DNA of 64,000 nucleotides from assembly GCA_903851415.1 (NCBI GenBank), contig CAINOE010000107.1, positions 124,001 to 188,000 on the forward strand. Direction: 5' to 3'. Below are positions 56,046 to 64,000 of this stretch, piece by piece. Numbering within the stretch: position 1 is the first letter of the stretch; each line of letters begins with the position of its first letter. The stretch comes from an uncultured Rhodopila sp. (lineage in GTDB: Bacteria; Pseudomonadota; Alphaproteobacteria; Acetobacterales; Acetobacteraceae). The position numbers were made by a program, and so were the translations under genes. The notes under the pieces were generated by a model. It made no database searches, was not told the DNA's origin, and saw only the letters and a list, made by a program, of their open reading frames with translations.

Positions 56046-57593
56046 ATGCCAAGTGTGGCTGAACCGGATATAGCCATCGATATCGTTGCCTCGACCGCTC
56101 GCTCGCCGGGCGCTCACGACCTTCCGGGACACCCGTTTTACCCGCGCCCCCGGCTCCTCGCCGCGACCATCGCGCTCATCGGCCTCGATGCGGCAGTGAC
56201 GGTCTGCGCCGCCCTGCTGTGCTATGGCGTGTTCAACCCGCTGCACGCCCTGCCGGGCACCGCCGCGGCGATCGGGATGGCCTGCCTTGCCGCCTGCGTC
56301 AGCCTCAGCTTTCTTGAGCGCGGATTGTATGCGCCAGCCGACATCGTCGGCCGCCAGTTGAACTGGCGCAAGCTGGCCCTGGCCTGGGTGCAGGCCGTCG
56401 ACGCCGGCACGCTGATGATTTTCTGCATAGCCTCGCTATCCGGCAGGTTCGGGGTTCCGGCGCTGACCGACATGACCGAGACCTTGGCCGGCCCGTGGAT
56501 GCCGGCATTGCTGCCGGCCGGCTTTGCCGCCGTGCTGGCGGCGCGTTACCTGCGCACCCGCGCCTGTGGCGGTCCGGCGGCCGCCAACCGGACCGTGATC
56601 ATCGGAGAGCATGAATCGATCCGTGAGCTTCTGCACCGGATAGCCGCCGCCCCGCGGCGCGCCTTCGACGTGATCGGGGTTGTGGAGCATGCCGCTCCTT
56701 CCCTGGATGTCGCAGCCCCGGCGGTGCGGCGCAGCTTTCGCGGCCTGCCTCTGTTCAGCGGCATCGACGCGCTGGAGCGGATGATCCGGCAGGATGCGGT
56801 GGATACCGTCCTGGTGGCGCTTCCCTGGGCTGAGGGCGAGCGGGCGCAGGCGATCATCCGGCGGATTTCGATGGCGCCGATCGATGTCTATATCTATGCC
56901 GGAATGGATGGCGCCGGGCCGAAGCTGCGCGGAACCGGGTCTGATTTCGACCTGCCGCTGCTGATGGCGTGCAACCGGCCGATCAACGGCTGGCGCGCCA
57001 GTGTCAAGCGCGCCGAGGATGTCATTCTTTCGCTCGGGCTTCTGACCTTCATTTCGCCGGTGATGCTGGCGATCGCCATCGCCGTCAAAGCGACGTCACA
57101 GGGGCCTGTCTTCTTCCGCCAGCGGCGCGTCGGCTATAACAACCGCGTCATTGAGGTCTTGAAGTTTCGCTCGATGTTTACGCACCTGTCGGATGCGGAC
57201 GCGACACAACAGACGTTTCGCGGGGATAAGCGCATCACTCCTGTCGGAGCCTGGCTGCGGCGCACGAGCCTTGACGAGCTGCCGCAGCTCCTGAACGTGC
57301 TAAAGGGAGACATGTCGTTGGTCGGGCCGCGGCCGCATGCTCTTGCTACGACTGCCGGCGGCCTTGCGCTGGAAGAGGCCGTCCCGGTTTATTCTTCACG
57401 GCATCGTGTTAAGCCGGGCATTACCGGCTGGGCACAGGTCAACGGCTACCGTGGCGCGCTGGATACCGTGGACAAGATCGTACACAGGGTGAACCACGAT
57501 CTCTATTATATTGAGAATTGGTCTCTTGGTCTCGATATCAAAATATTGTGCCAGACGGTCAGGCTCGTTTTTGCCGATGACAATGCGTTTTGA
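56046..57593 (+). CDS. Polyprenyl-phosphate sugar phosphotransferase (EPS priming enzyme)
   Basis: 515 residues. N-terminal membrane helices (LLAATIALIGLDAAVTVCAA onward, about residues 37-170), a nucleotide-binding-like middle (NRTVIIGEHESIRELLHRIA) and the C-terminal bacterial sugar-transferase domain: KRAEDVILSLGLLTFISPVM, PVFFRQRRVGYNNRVIEVLK, FRSMFTHLSDADATQQTF, LRRTSLDELPQLLNVLKGDM and SLVGPRPHA. This WcaJ/GumD-like enzyme loads the first sugar-1-phosphate onto undecaprenyl phosphate. First gene of the EPS set. Confidence 0.95.
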   Translation: MPSVAEPDIAIDIVASTARSPGAHDLPGHPFYPRPRLLAATIALIGLDAAVTVCAALLCYGVFNPLHALPGTAAAIGMACLAACVSLSFLERGLYAPADIVGRQLNWRKLALAWVQAVDAGTLMIFCIASLSGRFGVPALTDMTETLAGPWMPALLPAGFAAVLAARYLRTRACGGPAAANRTVIIGEHESIRELLHRIAAAPRRAFDVIGVVEHAAPSLDVAAPAVRRSFRGLPLFSGIDALERMIRQDAVDTVLVALPWAEGERAQAIIRRISMAPIDVYIYAGMDGAGPKLRGTGSDFDLPLLMACNRPINGWRASVKRAEDVILSLGLLTFISPVMLAIAIAVKATSQGPVFFRQRRVGYNNRVIEVLKFRSMFTHLSDADATQQTFRGDKRITPVGAWLRRTSLDELPQLLNVLKGDMSLVGPRPHALATTAGGLALEEAVPVYSSRHRVKPGITGWAQVNGYRGALDTVDKIVHRVNHDLYYIENWSLGLDIKILCQTVRLVFADDNAF

Positions 57594-57707
57594 TTACGCG
57601 AAACCGGCGAACCGCCGTAATTTAGCGGCATGAACTATCGGCCAAGCGTGAACATCTGGCGCGATCATTTCGATTGAAGCCGGGATCGCGATTTAGGAGA
57701 TGCACCC

Positions 57708-58439
57708 GTGAACAGGCTATCGACACCCGAACTGACCATCCTTCGCAAGACGACGCCCGTCACGGGTCCGAGCGAAGAAAACGCCGTTGCACCGGTGCGT
57801 ATCGGAATTGGCGCAATATCGCGGCATCACCCGTCTTTTGTCCAGCTTTACTACGCGATCGAAGCGCGGCGGACCAGTGCCATGCCGCTGGTTGTGCAAT
57901 TCACTTCGCCGACACCGGCAACGGGCGCCAGCACCGTCGCCTCCGGCTACGCCCGGGTCGCCGCCGACGACTGCGCCCAGCCGGTGCTCTATATCGATTG
58001 CAACGGGATGCGGCTGAAAGCCCTTGGCCACAAGCCGGAGTCACCGACGCCGACACTGTTCGACGCGATGCGCCGCGGTCTGCCGCTGTCCGACTCCCTG
58101 ACGCCTGCCAGGGACGCCAAGAACCTGCTGTGGGCGCGGCTCGGCCCCGGGGAGCGGCCGCTGCTGGCGCTGGGCGGCGACCGCCTGCAGTCCATGCTGG
58201 ACATGCTGCGCGCCAACCATCCGGTCATCGTGCTCGACACGCCGCCGACGGAAGCGCCGGAATCAGCCGCGGTTTCGCGCTATTGCGACGGGTCCGTCCT
58301 GGTGGTTGCCGCGGGCCGCACCAGGCAGTGGGAGATCGAAAGCGCAAAAGCCCTGCTGGAGCGCCTGGGCGGCCAGACCGTCGGCGTGGTGCTCAACCGG
58401 GAAAAAAGCGTCCTGCCGCGCTGGATGGGCCGACGCTGA
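57708..58439 (+). CDS. CpsD/CapB-like ATPase with a degenerate Walker A
   Basis: 243 residues with the fold of bacterial tyrosine kinases/ParA-like partners of Wzc/GumC. The P-loop position reads TSPTPATGASTVASGYARVA: the expected G-K-S/T is G-A-S-T, so the Walker A Lys is Ala. VIVLDTPPTEAPESAAVSRY matches the Walker B-like strand and VGVVLNREKS the closing strand. There is no Tyr-rich tail. It may be a non-catalytic regulator of EPS chain length. One base separates its stop from the next ATG. Confidence 0.8.
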   Translation: MNRLSTPELTILRKTTPVTGPSEENAVAPVRIGIGAISRHHPSFVQLYYAIEARRTSAMPLVVQFTSPTPATGASTVASGYARVAADDCAQPVLYIDCNGMRLKALGHKPESPTPTLFDAMRRGLPLSDSLTPARDAKNLLWARLGPGERPLLALGGDRLQSMLDMLRANHPVIVLDTPPTEAPESAAVSRYCDGSVLVVAAGRTRQWEIESAKALLERLGGQTVGVVLNREKSVLPRWMGRR

Positions 58440-58440
58440 C

Positions 58441-59844
58441 ATGAAAACTGCTTCGGACATGTCAGCAAGGTGGGTGCAGGAGAACATCCTGCTTCAAAAG
58501 CGCAGGTCGCCAATGGTCGTTGTCCTCGCCGGACTGGATTCCTCGCCGATCGTCGAAGCAGCACTCAGCGACTCGGCCCTGGCAGAGGCTGTCGTTCTGC
58601 GGTTTGAACCGGGTTGCTCGGCGCCTTGCGACGCGCTGGTCTGGCGCCTGGAAACCGCGTCGGGTCAAAGCCTCAACAAGCCGGGCCTGATGGACCGCCA
58701 CTGGCACCGGCGCCCGTACGCCATGACAATGCGTCTGGTCCAATACCTCCCCGGCGCAACCGGACCGGAGATCCTTGATGAGGGGACCATCGGCACGCGC
58801 GGTCCGCGCTCGGCGTTCCGTTCCGCGGTCGATCGCCTGGCGATGCGGTTTGTCCGCGATGCGGCGCTCGGGCGGAGCCGGGGTCCCGCCGAGGTTCCAC
58901 CGGCAACCAGCCCCCGGGGTCTGCCCGGCTGGCTGGATCACCTGCGTGCCACCTGGCACGACCGGGTCATGACGGAATGGTGGAGCCTGGGTTCGACCAA
59001 CGTCTCGCTTCAGCAGGTGGTTTCGGGCGGCGGCTTGAACGGCATCAGGTGGTATTCGCCGGAAGTGGGTCGCAGTTATCTGGCTGACCCGTTTCCCTGG
59101 CCGGGGACCGGCCGCATCCTCTGCGAGGACATGCCGCTGACCGACGGCGTCGGCCGGATCGTTGCGGTTTCCGAGGTCGGGGGGGCGTTGTCGCCGCCGG
59201 CCTCCATTCTGGAGGATGGTTTCCACCATTCCTATCCCTGCACCTTGCAGGATGGGGAAATCACCTACTGCGTTCCCGAGTCGACCCGGCGCGGCGCCAC
59301 GCAGGTTCATCGCTTGTGCAATGACGGGACGCTGATCCCGATCTGCGAGGTCGCCCCCCACGCACGGCTGGCCGATCCAACGTTATTTAGGTGGAATGGA
59401 CGGTGGTGGCTTGCGTGCACCGACCTCGACCTTGGCGGGCACGATAATCTGTGTCTGCTTCACGCCGCCGAGGTCACGGGTCCGTGGGAGCCGCATGCCC
59501 GTTGGCCGGTGAAGGTTGACATCCGTGGCGCCCGCTCCGCCGGAATGCTGTTCAGCACCGGCGGCCGGCTGTTTCGCCCGGGCCAGGATTGCGCTGCGAC
59601 ATATGGCGCGGCGATCGCGCTCCATGAAGTTACTACACTCACCGAAAGGGAATTTCGGGAGACACTGGTCACCGTGCTAAGACCGGACAGAACCGGGCCG
59701 TTTCCCCATGGGATCCATACACTGGTTCATGACGGCGATCGTTTCTGGGTTGACGGAAAACGTTTCGTCCTGGATTCCGCCCGGCTTTGGCACAAGCTGG
59801 TTAACCGCGCAGCCCGCATGGTCTCGAAAGCAGAGGTAGGCTGA
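58441..59844 (+). CDS. GINT1_N-like beta-propeller protein of the EPS operon
   Basis: 467 residues. About the last 300 match the five-bladed propeller-like N-terminal domain of glucosamine inositolphosphorylceramide transferase-type proteins: SYLADPFPWPG, DGFHHSYPCTLQDGEITYCV, DPTLFRWNGRWWLACTDLD, ARSAGMLFSTGGRLFRPGQD and TYGAAIALHEVTTLTEREF. The first 150 residues are unlike a known domain. It probably binds or modifies a sugar or lipid-linked sugar; no catalytic residues can be named. Two bases before the GT4 gene. Confidence 0.75.
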   Translation: MKTASDMSARWVQENILLQKRRSPMVVVLAGLDSSPIVEAALSDSALAEAVVLRFEPGCSAPCDALVWRLETASGQSLNKPGLMDRHWHRRPYAMTMRLVQYLPGATGPEILDEGTIGTRGPRSAFRSAVDRLAMRFVRDAALGRSRGPAEVPPATSPRGLPGWLDHLRATWHDRVMTEWWSLGSTNVSLQQVVSGGGLNGIRWYSPEVGRSYLADPFPWPGTGRILCEDMPLTDGVGRIVAVSEVGGALSPPASILEDGFHHSYPCTLQDGEITYCVPESTRRGATQVHRLCNDGTLIPICEVAPHARLADPTLFRWNGRWWLACTDLDLGGHDNLCLLHAAEVTGPWEPHARWPVKVDIRGARSAGMLFSTGGRLFRPGQDCAATYGAAIALHEVTTLTEREFRETLVTVLRPDRTGPFPHGIHTLVHDGDRFWVDGKRFVLDSARLWHKLVNRAARMVSKAEVG

Positions 59845-59846
59845 AC

Positions 59847-61058
59847 ATGTCCGGATCGATTGCCGTATCGGCCAGCAAAGGCCTGACCGCTGCGGCGGCT
59901 TCTCCGCGCACCATCGGTGGCAGAACGCGCGCGATGTCGGTTGCAATCTATCTGCATGACCTGTCCGGCGGCGGTGTCGAGCGCCAGAGCCTGATCATCG
60001 CCGAGGAGTTCCGGCGCCACGGCGTTGACGTGACCCTGGTCGTGCACCAATTGCGGGGCGAGCTGTTGGACCAGGTTCCTGCCGGACTGCGGGTGATCGA
60101 CCTGGCAAGTTCGCGGACATTGCAGGATGTGCCTCGGCTGGCGGGTTTCCTGCGGCGTGAGGAGCCCGACATTCTGGTTTCCAACGTGGACCTGAATAAC
60201 GTCGCGGCGCTGCTCGCAAAAGGTGTCGCTTTCTCCAGTACAAAGATCGTGATTTGCCAGCACAACCCGATGTCCGCCGGCTATCTGCGTTCCGAGAACT
60301 GGCTGTATCGGTATGTCGGACTTTCCTACAAGCTGCTCGGGCCGCTGATCGATCGCGCGGTTGCGGTTTCGAGCGGCGTCGCGGAGGAACTGATCGACTT
60401 GGCATCCGTGCCGAGAGACCGGGTGTTCACCATCAACAATCCGGTGGTCGGCCCTGATTTCCAGGAAAGGTGCGACGAGGACATTGGGCATCCCTGGTTC
60501 AACCAGCCGAACCGGCCGGTGTTCGTGACTGCCGGACGCATGGTCGCCCAGAAGGATCATGAGGCCATGCTGCACGCCCTGGCAATCCACCGCCGGACGA
60601 TGGACAGCCGCCTGATCATTCTCGGCACCGGCCCGCTGCGGGACCATCTCGGCTCCGTGGCGGAGCGGCTTGGCCTGACGGAGGCCGTGGACTTCGCGGG
60701 TTTTCACCCGAACACATTGCCGTTCTTCCGCCAGGCCGACGCCTTTCTGCTCAGTTCCCGCGCAGAAGGTTTCGGTAACGTGGTGGTTGAGGCGATGGGA
60801 TGCGGGACGCCTGTCATATCCACCCGCTGCGAGCATGGCCCGAAGGAGATTCTGGAACACGGGCGGTATGGCGTCCTGGTTGAACCCCGCAATCCCGAGG
60901 CCCTGGCTGTCGCAATGAACGGGGTTGCCACGATGCGGGAACGCTTTCCGGCGGAACTTCTGCGTCAGCGGGCCAATGAGTTCAGCTACGCGGCGTGCGC
61001 TTCCCGCTACATGGCCTTGTTCAAGTCTTTGGTGCCCAACCGGGCATGGGTGGCATGA
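59847..61058 (+). CDS. Glycosyltransferase family 4
   Basis: 403 residues, GT-B fold. HDLSGGGVERQSLIIAEEFR near the N-terminus, VTAGRMVAQKDHEAMLHAL at the second domain, VDFAGFHPNTLPFFRQADAF and the nucleotide-sugar motif LSSRAEGFGNVVVEAMGCGT (E-x7-E) are typical of GT4 enzymes. It retains the acceptor-side structure and adds a sugar to the lipid-linked oligosaccharide. The stop overlaps the next ATG (ATGA). Confidence 0.92.
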   Translation: MSGSIAVSASKGLTAAAASPRTIGGRTRAMSVAIYLHDLSGGGVERQSLIIAEEFRRHGVDVTLVVHQLRGELLDQVPAGLRVIDLASSRTLQDVPRLAGFLRREEPDILVSNVDLNNVAALLAKGVAFSSTKIVICQHNPMSAGYLRSENWLYRYVGLSYKLLGPLIDRAVAVSSGVAEELIDLASVPRDRVFTINNPVVGPDFQERCDEDIGHPWFNQPNRPVFVTAGRMVAQKDHEAMLHALAIHRRTMDSRLIILGTGPLRDHLGSVAERLGLTEAVDFAGFHPNTLPFFRQADAFLLSSRAEGFGNVVVEAMGCGTPVISTRCEHGPKEILEHGRYGVLVEPRNPEALAVAMNGVATMRERFPAELLRQRANEFSYAACASRYMALFKSLVPNRAWVA

Positions 61059-61840
61059 CCATGATCGATCGGAAGCGCCCGTTCGGGCTGACCCTCAGCA
61101 CCGAGTCCGCCCGGGAGATCGCCGGTGCCGCAACCCGAATCCGGCGGCGGCCGGAGGACGGCGTCGGCCTGGTCGTAACCCCGAACATCGACCATATCGC
61201 CATCATCCGCCGATCGGCTGCCATGGCCCTGGCGTATAAGAATGCAGAGCGGATCGTGTGCGACGGCTGGCCGGTTCAGCTTTACGCGCGCCTGTGCGGC
61301 GACCGGCTGTCTCGTGTGACAGGGTGCGAAATCACCTCCGAACTCATGCACATGGCGCCGTATGCATCCTGGCAAAGGTTCTGTTTCGTTGTCGATACCG
61401 AAACCACCGCGGACGCCGTGCGGGAATGGGCGAGGCGCAACCTTCTTGCCGATGCCTGCGCGACGATCGTCCCGCCGTTCGGTTTTGATAAGGATGCCGC
61501 ATTCTGCGCTGCCATGGCCCGGTCGATCGCGGCGCATGGCACCACGGTGCTGATCATGGCCGTCGGCGCGCCGCGAAGCGAGATCTTCGTCGACTCCTAC
61601 CGGGCCATGCTGCCGCCGTGCTGGGCGTTCTGCGTCGGCCAGGCGGTGAAGATCGAGTTGGGCCTGGTGCTGCGTGCTTCCCGCGGATGGCAGTCCGTCG
61701 GCATGGAATGGCTGTGGCGATTGATCCAGGAGCCGCATCGACTGGCAAAGCGCTATGCTACCGCAACGTTGGGCTTTTCCGCGGCGATCGTCGAAGACCA
61801 GTTGCTCGGCGGCCTGCGTACCGTGGGAAGCGGCCGATGA
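61055..61840 (+). CDS. WecG/TagA/CpsF family glycosyltransferase (GT26)
   Basis: 261 residues from ATG 61055. VVTPNIDHIAIIRRSAAMAL, AERIVCDGWPVQLYARLCG (catalytic-region Asp) and LIMAVGAPRSEIFVDSYRAM match GT26, which transfers N-acetylmannosamine(-uronic acid) or similar to undecaprenyl-linked sugars. The PKQE-like site is APRSE here. Four-base overlaps at both ends. Confidence 0.9.
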   Translation: MTMIDRKRPFGLTLSTESAREIAGAATRIRRRPEDGVGLVVTPNIDHIAIIRRSAAMALAYKNAERIVCDGWPVQLYARLCGDRLSRVTGCEITSELMHMAPYASWQRFCFVVDTETTADAVREWARRNLLADACATIVPPFGFDKDAAFCAAMARSIAAHGTTVLIMAVGAPRSEIFVDSYRAMLPPCWAFCVGQAVKIELGLVLRASRGWQSVGMEWLWRLIQEPHRLAKRYATATLGFSAAIVEDQLLGGLRTVGSGR

Positions 61841-63264
61841 TTCGCGGGCTCCGCACCTTGGCGCCGGCGCGGTTGACCGACGTCCGGTCGGCTTCCGGCA
61901 ACGTGCGCATTCGCAAAGCGGCGTTCTCGATCGCGCTGTTCTCAGTGATCCTGCAATTCGCTTTGTCCGGGAACACGCTGGAGAACCTCGGCATCGACTA
62001 TGCCAACCCGGGCGGCAATCCGCTCGTCAAGCTGCATCCGTCGACCTATCTGGCGGCCATCGGCTGCTGCATGGTGCTGTTCCTGACCCGGCCCGCGGGT
62101 TCGGGCCTTGTGCGGTTCTTCCGCGCGACGCCCGCACTGGCGGCCTTCGCGATCATGATCCTGTTCTGCGCATTCTACTCGATCGCGAATGTCGGTTTCA
62201 GCGGGGCGGCGGTGTACGTCGAAAGCTACCTGGCGGCCGCCATGCTGGCGGTCGCCCTGGAAGCCGGCACCGATCGGCAGAAACGCTCGCTGGCATGGTG
62301 GATCATTGGCTTTTGCGTTCTCAGCATCATCCTCTCGATCGGTGAAAGCGCCACCCAGACGCACCTCATACCGTTGCACCTGGACGACAGCGTCGCCAAG
62401 GAGTTCGCCGACGACATTGAGGACTTCCGCGGCGACGGCCTCTTTGGGCATCCCCTGATCGCGGCAGGTGTCACGTCGATGGCGACCTTCATGCTGTTGC
62501 GCATGCGAATGAACGGCCTGCTGAAGGGCACGCTCTTTACCGCCATGCTGATTGGCCTGTTGAGCTTTGGCGGCCGGGCCGCCCTGCTGACAACTGTCAT
62601 TGTCGTTGTCCTCGCCGCCGCCTATGAGCTTTTGCGCGGTATTCTCCGCCGTGACCTGAGCATGGGATTTGTCGGCGCAGTAGCCGCCGCCTTGGTCATC
62701 CTGCCGCCGCTGATGATCGTGCTGGTTGCGAGCACCGACATCGGCGAACGTATCATTTCGCACATGTATATAGACGACAGCGCCCAGGTTCGCAACTTGC
62801 AGTGGCAGGTATTGAATTACCTCAACCTGAACGACGTTTTATTCGGCGTGCCGCCGGATCGGCTTGAGGTGATGAAGTATCAGATCGGCCTTGGCGGCGC
62901 GACCACCGACATCGAGAACTTCTGGCTGCTCATGTTCCTCAATCTCGGCGGCATCGGGTTCGCCGTCTACGTGGCCGCGCTCGTGCTTTTCATCGTGCAT
63001 CTTGGACGGACGGCCAATCACCCGCTCGGTTGGATGCTGCTGATCTCTACGATTATAATTGCTTCGACCAGCAACTCGCTCGGCCGCAAGAGCACTGATC
63101 TATTCTTTACGACCGCCTGCATTGTGGCCATGACCGGCTACCCGAAAACCGCTTCAGCCCCCGCCAAAAAGCCCGTCAGCCGCGATCGGCCGATTGGCGC
63201 GCGGACGTCCCGACGGCTGGCCCTGCAACCCACCCAAGTCAAACTGCTCGGAAGCAAAACATGA
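61837..63264 (+). CDS. O-antigen-ligase/Wzy-like EPS polymerase
   Basis: 475 residues with about ten membrane spans (ALFSVILQFALSGNTLENL; STYLAAIGCCMVLFLTR; AFAIMILFCAFYSIANVG; LAWWIIGFCVLSIILSI; TAMLIGLLSFGGRAALLTTV) and a large periplasmic loop (about 270-340) containing DIGERIISHMYIDDSAQVRN. GRAALL with nearby Arg is the O-antigen ligase/Wzy signature. It polymerises repeat units or ligates the glycan at the periplasmic face. Confidence 0.85.
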   Translation: MIRGLRTLAPARLTDVRSASGNVRIRKAAFSIALFSVILQFALSGNTLENLGIDYANPGGNPLVKLHPSTYLAAIGCCMVLFLTRPAGSGLVRFFRATPALAAFAIMILFCAFYSIANVGFSGAAVYVESYLAAAMLAVALEAGTDRQKRSLAWWIIGFCVLSIILSIGESATQTHLIPLHLDDSVAKEFADDIEDFRGDGLFGHPLIAAGVTSMATFMLLRMRMNGLLKGTLFTAMLIGLLSFGGRAALLTTVIVVVLAAAYELLRGILRRDLSMGFVGAVAAALVILPPLMIVLVASTDIGERIISHMYIDDSAQVRNLQWQVLNYLNLNDVLFGVPPDRLEVMKYQIGLGGATTDIENFWLLMFLNLGGIGFAVYVAALVLFIVHLGRTANHPLGWMLLISTIIIASTSNSLGRKSTDLFFTTACIVAMTGYPKTASAPAKKPVSRDRPIGARTSRRLALQPTQVKLLGSKT

Positions 63265-64000
63265 ACGAAGCCCTTGCCCTGTCGCCACGTCTTGTCATGC
63301 GCGACCTGATGTTGACTGCGTTCACCCAGAAGGCCCGGGTGTTCCTGATATGCTTCTGCGTGATGGCGATCAGTGTCGGCATCGCGTTGATGATCCAGCC
63401 CGACTACAAGGCGAAATCGTCACTGCTCGTGCTGATGGGCACGGAGCATGCCTTCCGCCCGGCCGCCGGCGAGCAGATGGTGAACACGGGCGGCGTCGAC
63501 GCCGAACAGGTGCTCCGCACCGAATCCAGCATCATCGGCAGCGACGATCTGCACCGCACGGTCATCCGCGACATCGGCATTGCCAATCTCTACCCGAAGC
63601 TGATGCAGCAGCCGAGCGCGTTCGAGAAATGGCAGACCGACATCAAGCAATTCATCACCGACAGTCTCGGTCTGACGGAAAAGAGCACCGATACCGGGGC
63701 CTCCGATCCGATGTCCAAGGCGATTGACCAGTTTGCGCGCAACCTCACGATTACCGTAGACAAGAAATCCAGCGTCATCGGCCTGGAGTTCACCAACCCC
63801 AACAAGACCCTGTCAGCCGAGGCGCTGCGCGTCCTCGAGGCTCAGTATTTCGATCTTCGGGCCAAGCTCTATGGCGACGTGCAGGCGCCGATCGTCCAGG
63901 TGCAGCAGGATGCCGTCGCCAGGCAGCTTGCCGCCGCGGATGCCGCTTTGCAGGCGTTCAAGCAGCAGCACGACATCAGCAACTTCTCCGAGCGGCGGGC
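63261..64000 (+). CDS. GumC/Wzc-type polysaccharide chain-length protein, partial
   Basis: First 246 codons; the gene continues past the right edge. An N-terminal span (ARVFLICFCVMAISVGIALM) is followed by the Wzz domain start IQPDYKAKSSLLVLMGTEHA and the coiled-coil region with LTITVDKKSSVIGLEFTNPN, EALRVLEAQYFDLRAKLYGD and AADAALQAFKQQHDISNFSE. It is an inner-membrane co-polymerase that sets chain length together with a CpsD-like kinase; here the neighbour kinase lacks its P-loop Lys. ATG overlaps the polymerase stop. Confidence 0.88.
   Translation, partial: MNEALALSPRLVMRDLMLTAFTQKARVFLICFCVMAISVGIALMIQPDYKAKSSLLVLMGTEHAFRPAAGEQMVNTGGVDAEQVLRTESSIIGSDDLHRTVIRDIGIANLYPKLMQQPSAFEKWQTDIKQFITDSLGLTEKSTDTGASDPMSKAIDQFARNLTITVDKKSSVIGLEFTNPNKTLSAEALRVLEAQYFDLRAKLYGDVQAPIVQVQQDAVARQLAAADAALQAFKQQHDISNFSERR

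Overview
The window is GC-rich, densely coded bacterial chromosome. The rimP-nusA-ylxR-infB-rbfA block, the proteobacterial protein families, the sulfonate-type ABC operon and the dispersed palindromes of the GTCATGGCCCGG type point to an alphaproteobacterium, most likely Rhodospirillales/Acetobacteraceae. This placement is inferred from gene content and was not tested phylogenetically. No rRNA, tRNA, CRISPR array or prophage was seen.

Layout. (1) 1-13464 is the edge of a trans-AT polyketide cluster. It holds a giant minus-strand PKS (3134 codons visible, C-terminus outside the window) with four ketosynthases and no acyltransferase domain, a methyltransferase, a small membrane protein, an Sfp-type phosphopantetheinyl transferase and a DUF697-like protein. 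A PksD/PedC-like acyl hydrolase is transcribed divergently. (2) 13465-15064 is a graveyard of three gene fragments around one intact GNAT gene. (3) 15524-15916 is an A/T-richer, membrane-anchored cyanovirin-N-like protein. (4) 16296-23003 is a Phd/PIN toxin-antitoxin pair followed by the NusA/IF2 operon, which has a terminator-like hairpin in its leader. (5) 23113-31491 holds an acyltransferase, an rRNA methyltransferase and acyl-CoA/CoA-transferase metabolism. (6) 30806-38439 carries four more toxin-antitoxin modules, some with palindromes over or beside their promoters, among transporter and hydantoinase genes. (7) 38496-45013 has ftsK, transketolase, an orphan CcdB-like gene and a cNMP-binding MscS channel. 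(8) 45294-52118 is a minus-strand sulfonate/nitrate/taurine-type ABC operon with two transporters and three binding proteins, headed by a 40-codon Cys-containing leader ORF. (9) 52354-55519 has ferredoxin reductase, ferredoxin and an epoxide-hydrolase-like enzyme. (10) 56046-64000 is an exopolysaccharide operon: priming transferase, degenerate CpsD-like ATPase, GINT1_N-like protein, GT4, GT26, polymerase and a GumC-like chain-length protein cut by the window edge.

How they work together. In the PKS, KS1 has His in place of the catalytic Cys and is followed directly by an ACP, which suggests a decarboxylating loading didomain. KS2-KR-ACP2 would then perform one extension and ketoreduction. KS3 keeps its Cys but lacks the HGTGT His, and it is followed by a methyltransferase domain and ACP3; this fits a non-elongating module that modifies the preceding beta-hydroxyl. 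The discrete PPTase would activate the ACPs and the acyl hydrolase would clear stalled chains. The malonyl-loading trans-AT must lie outside the window. The EPS genes are mostly joined by ATGA overlaps and form an assembly line from lipid-linked sugar to polymer export.
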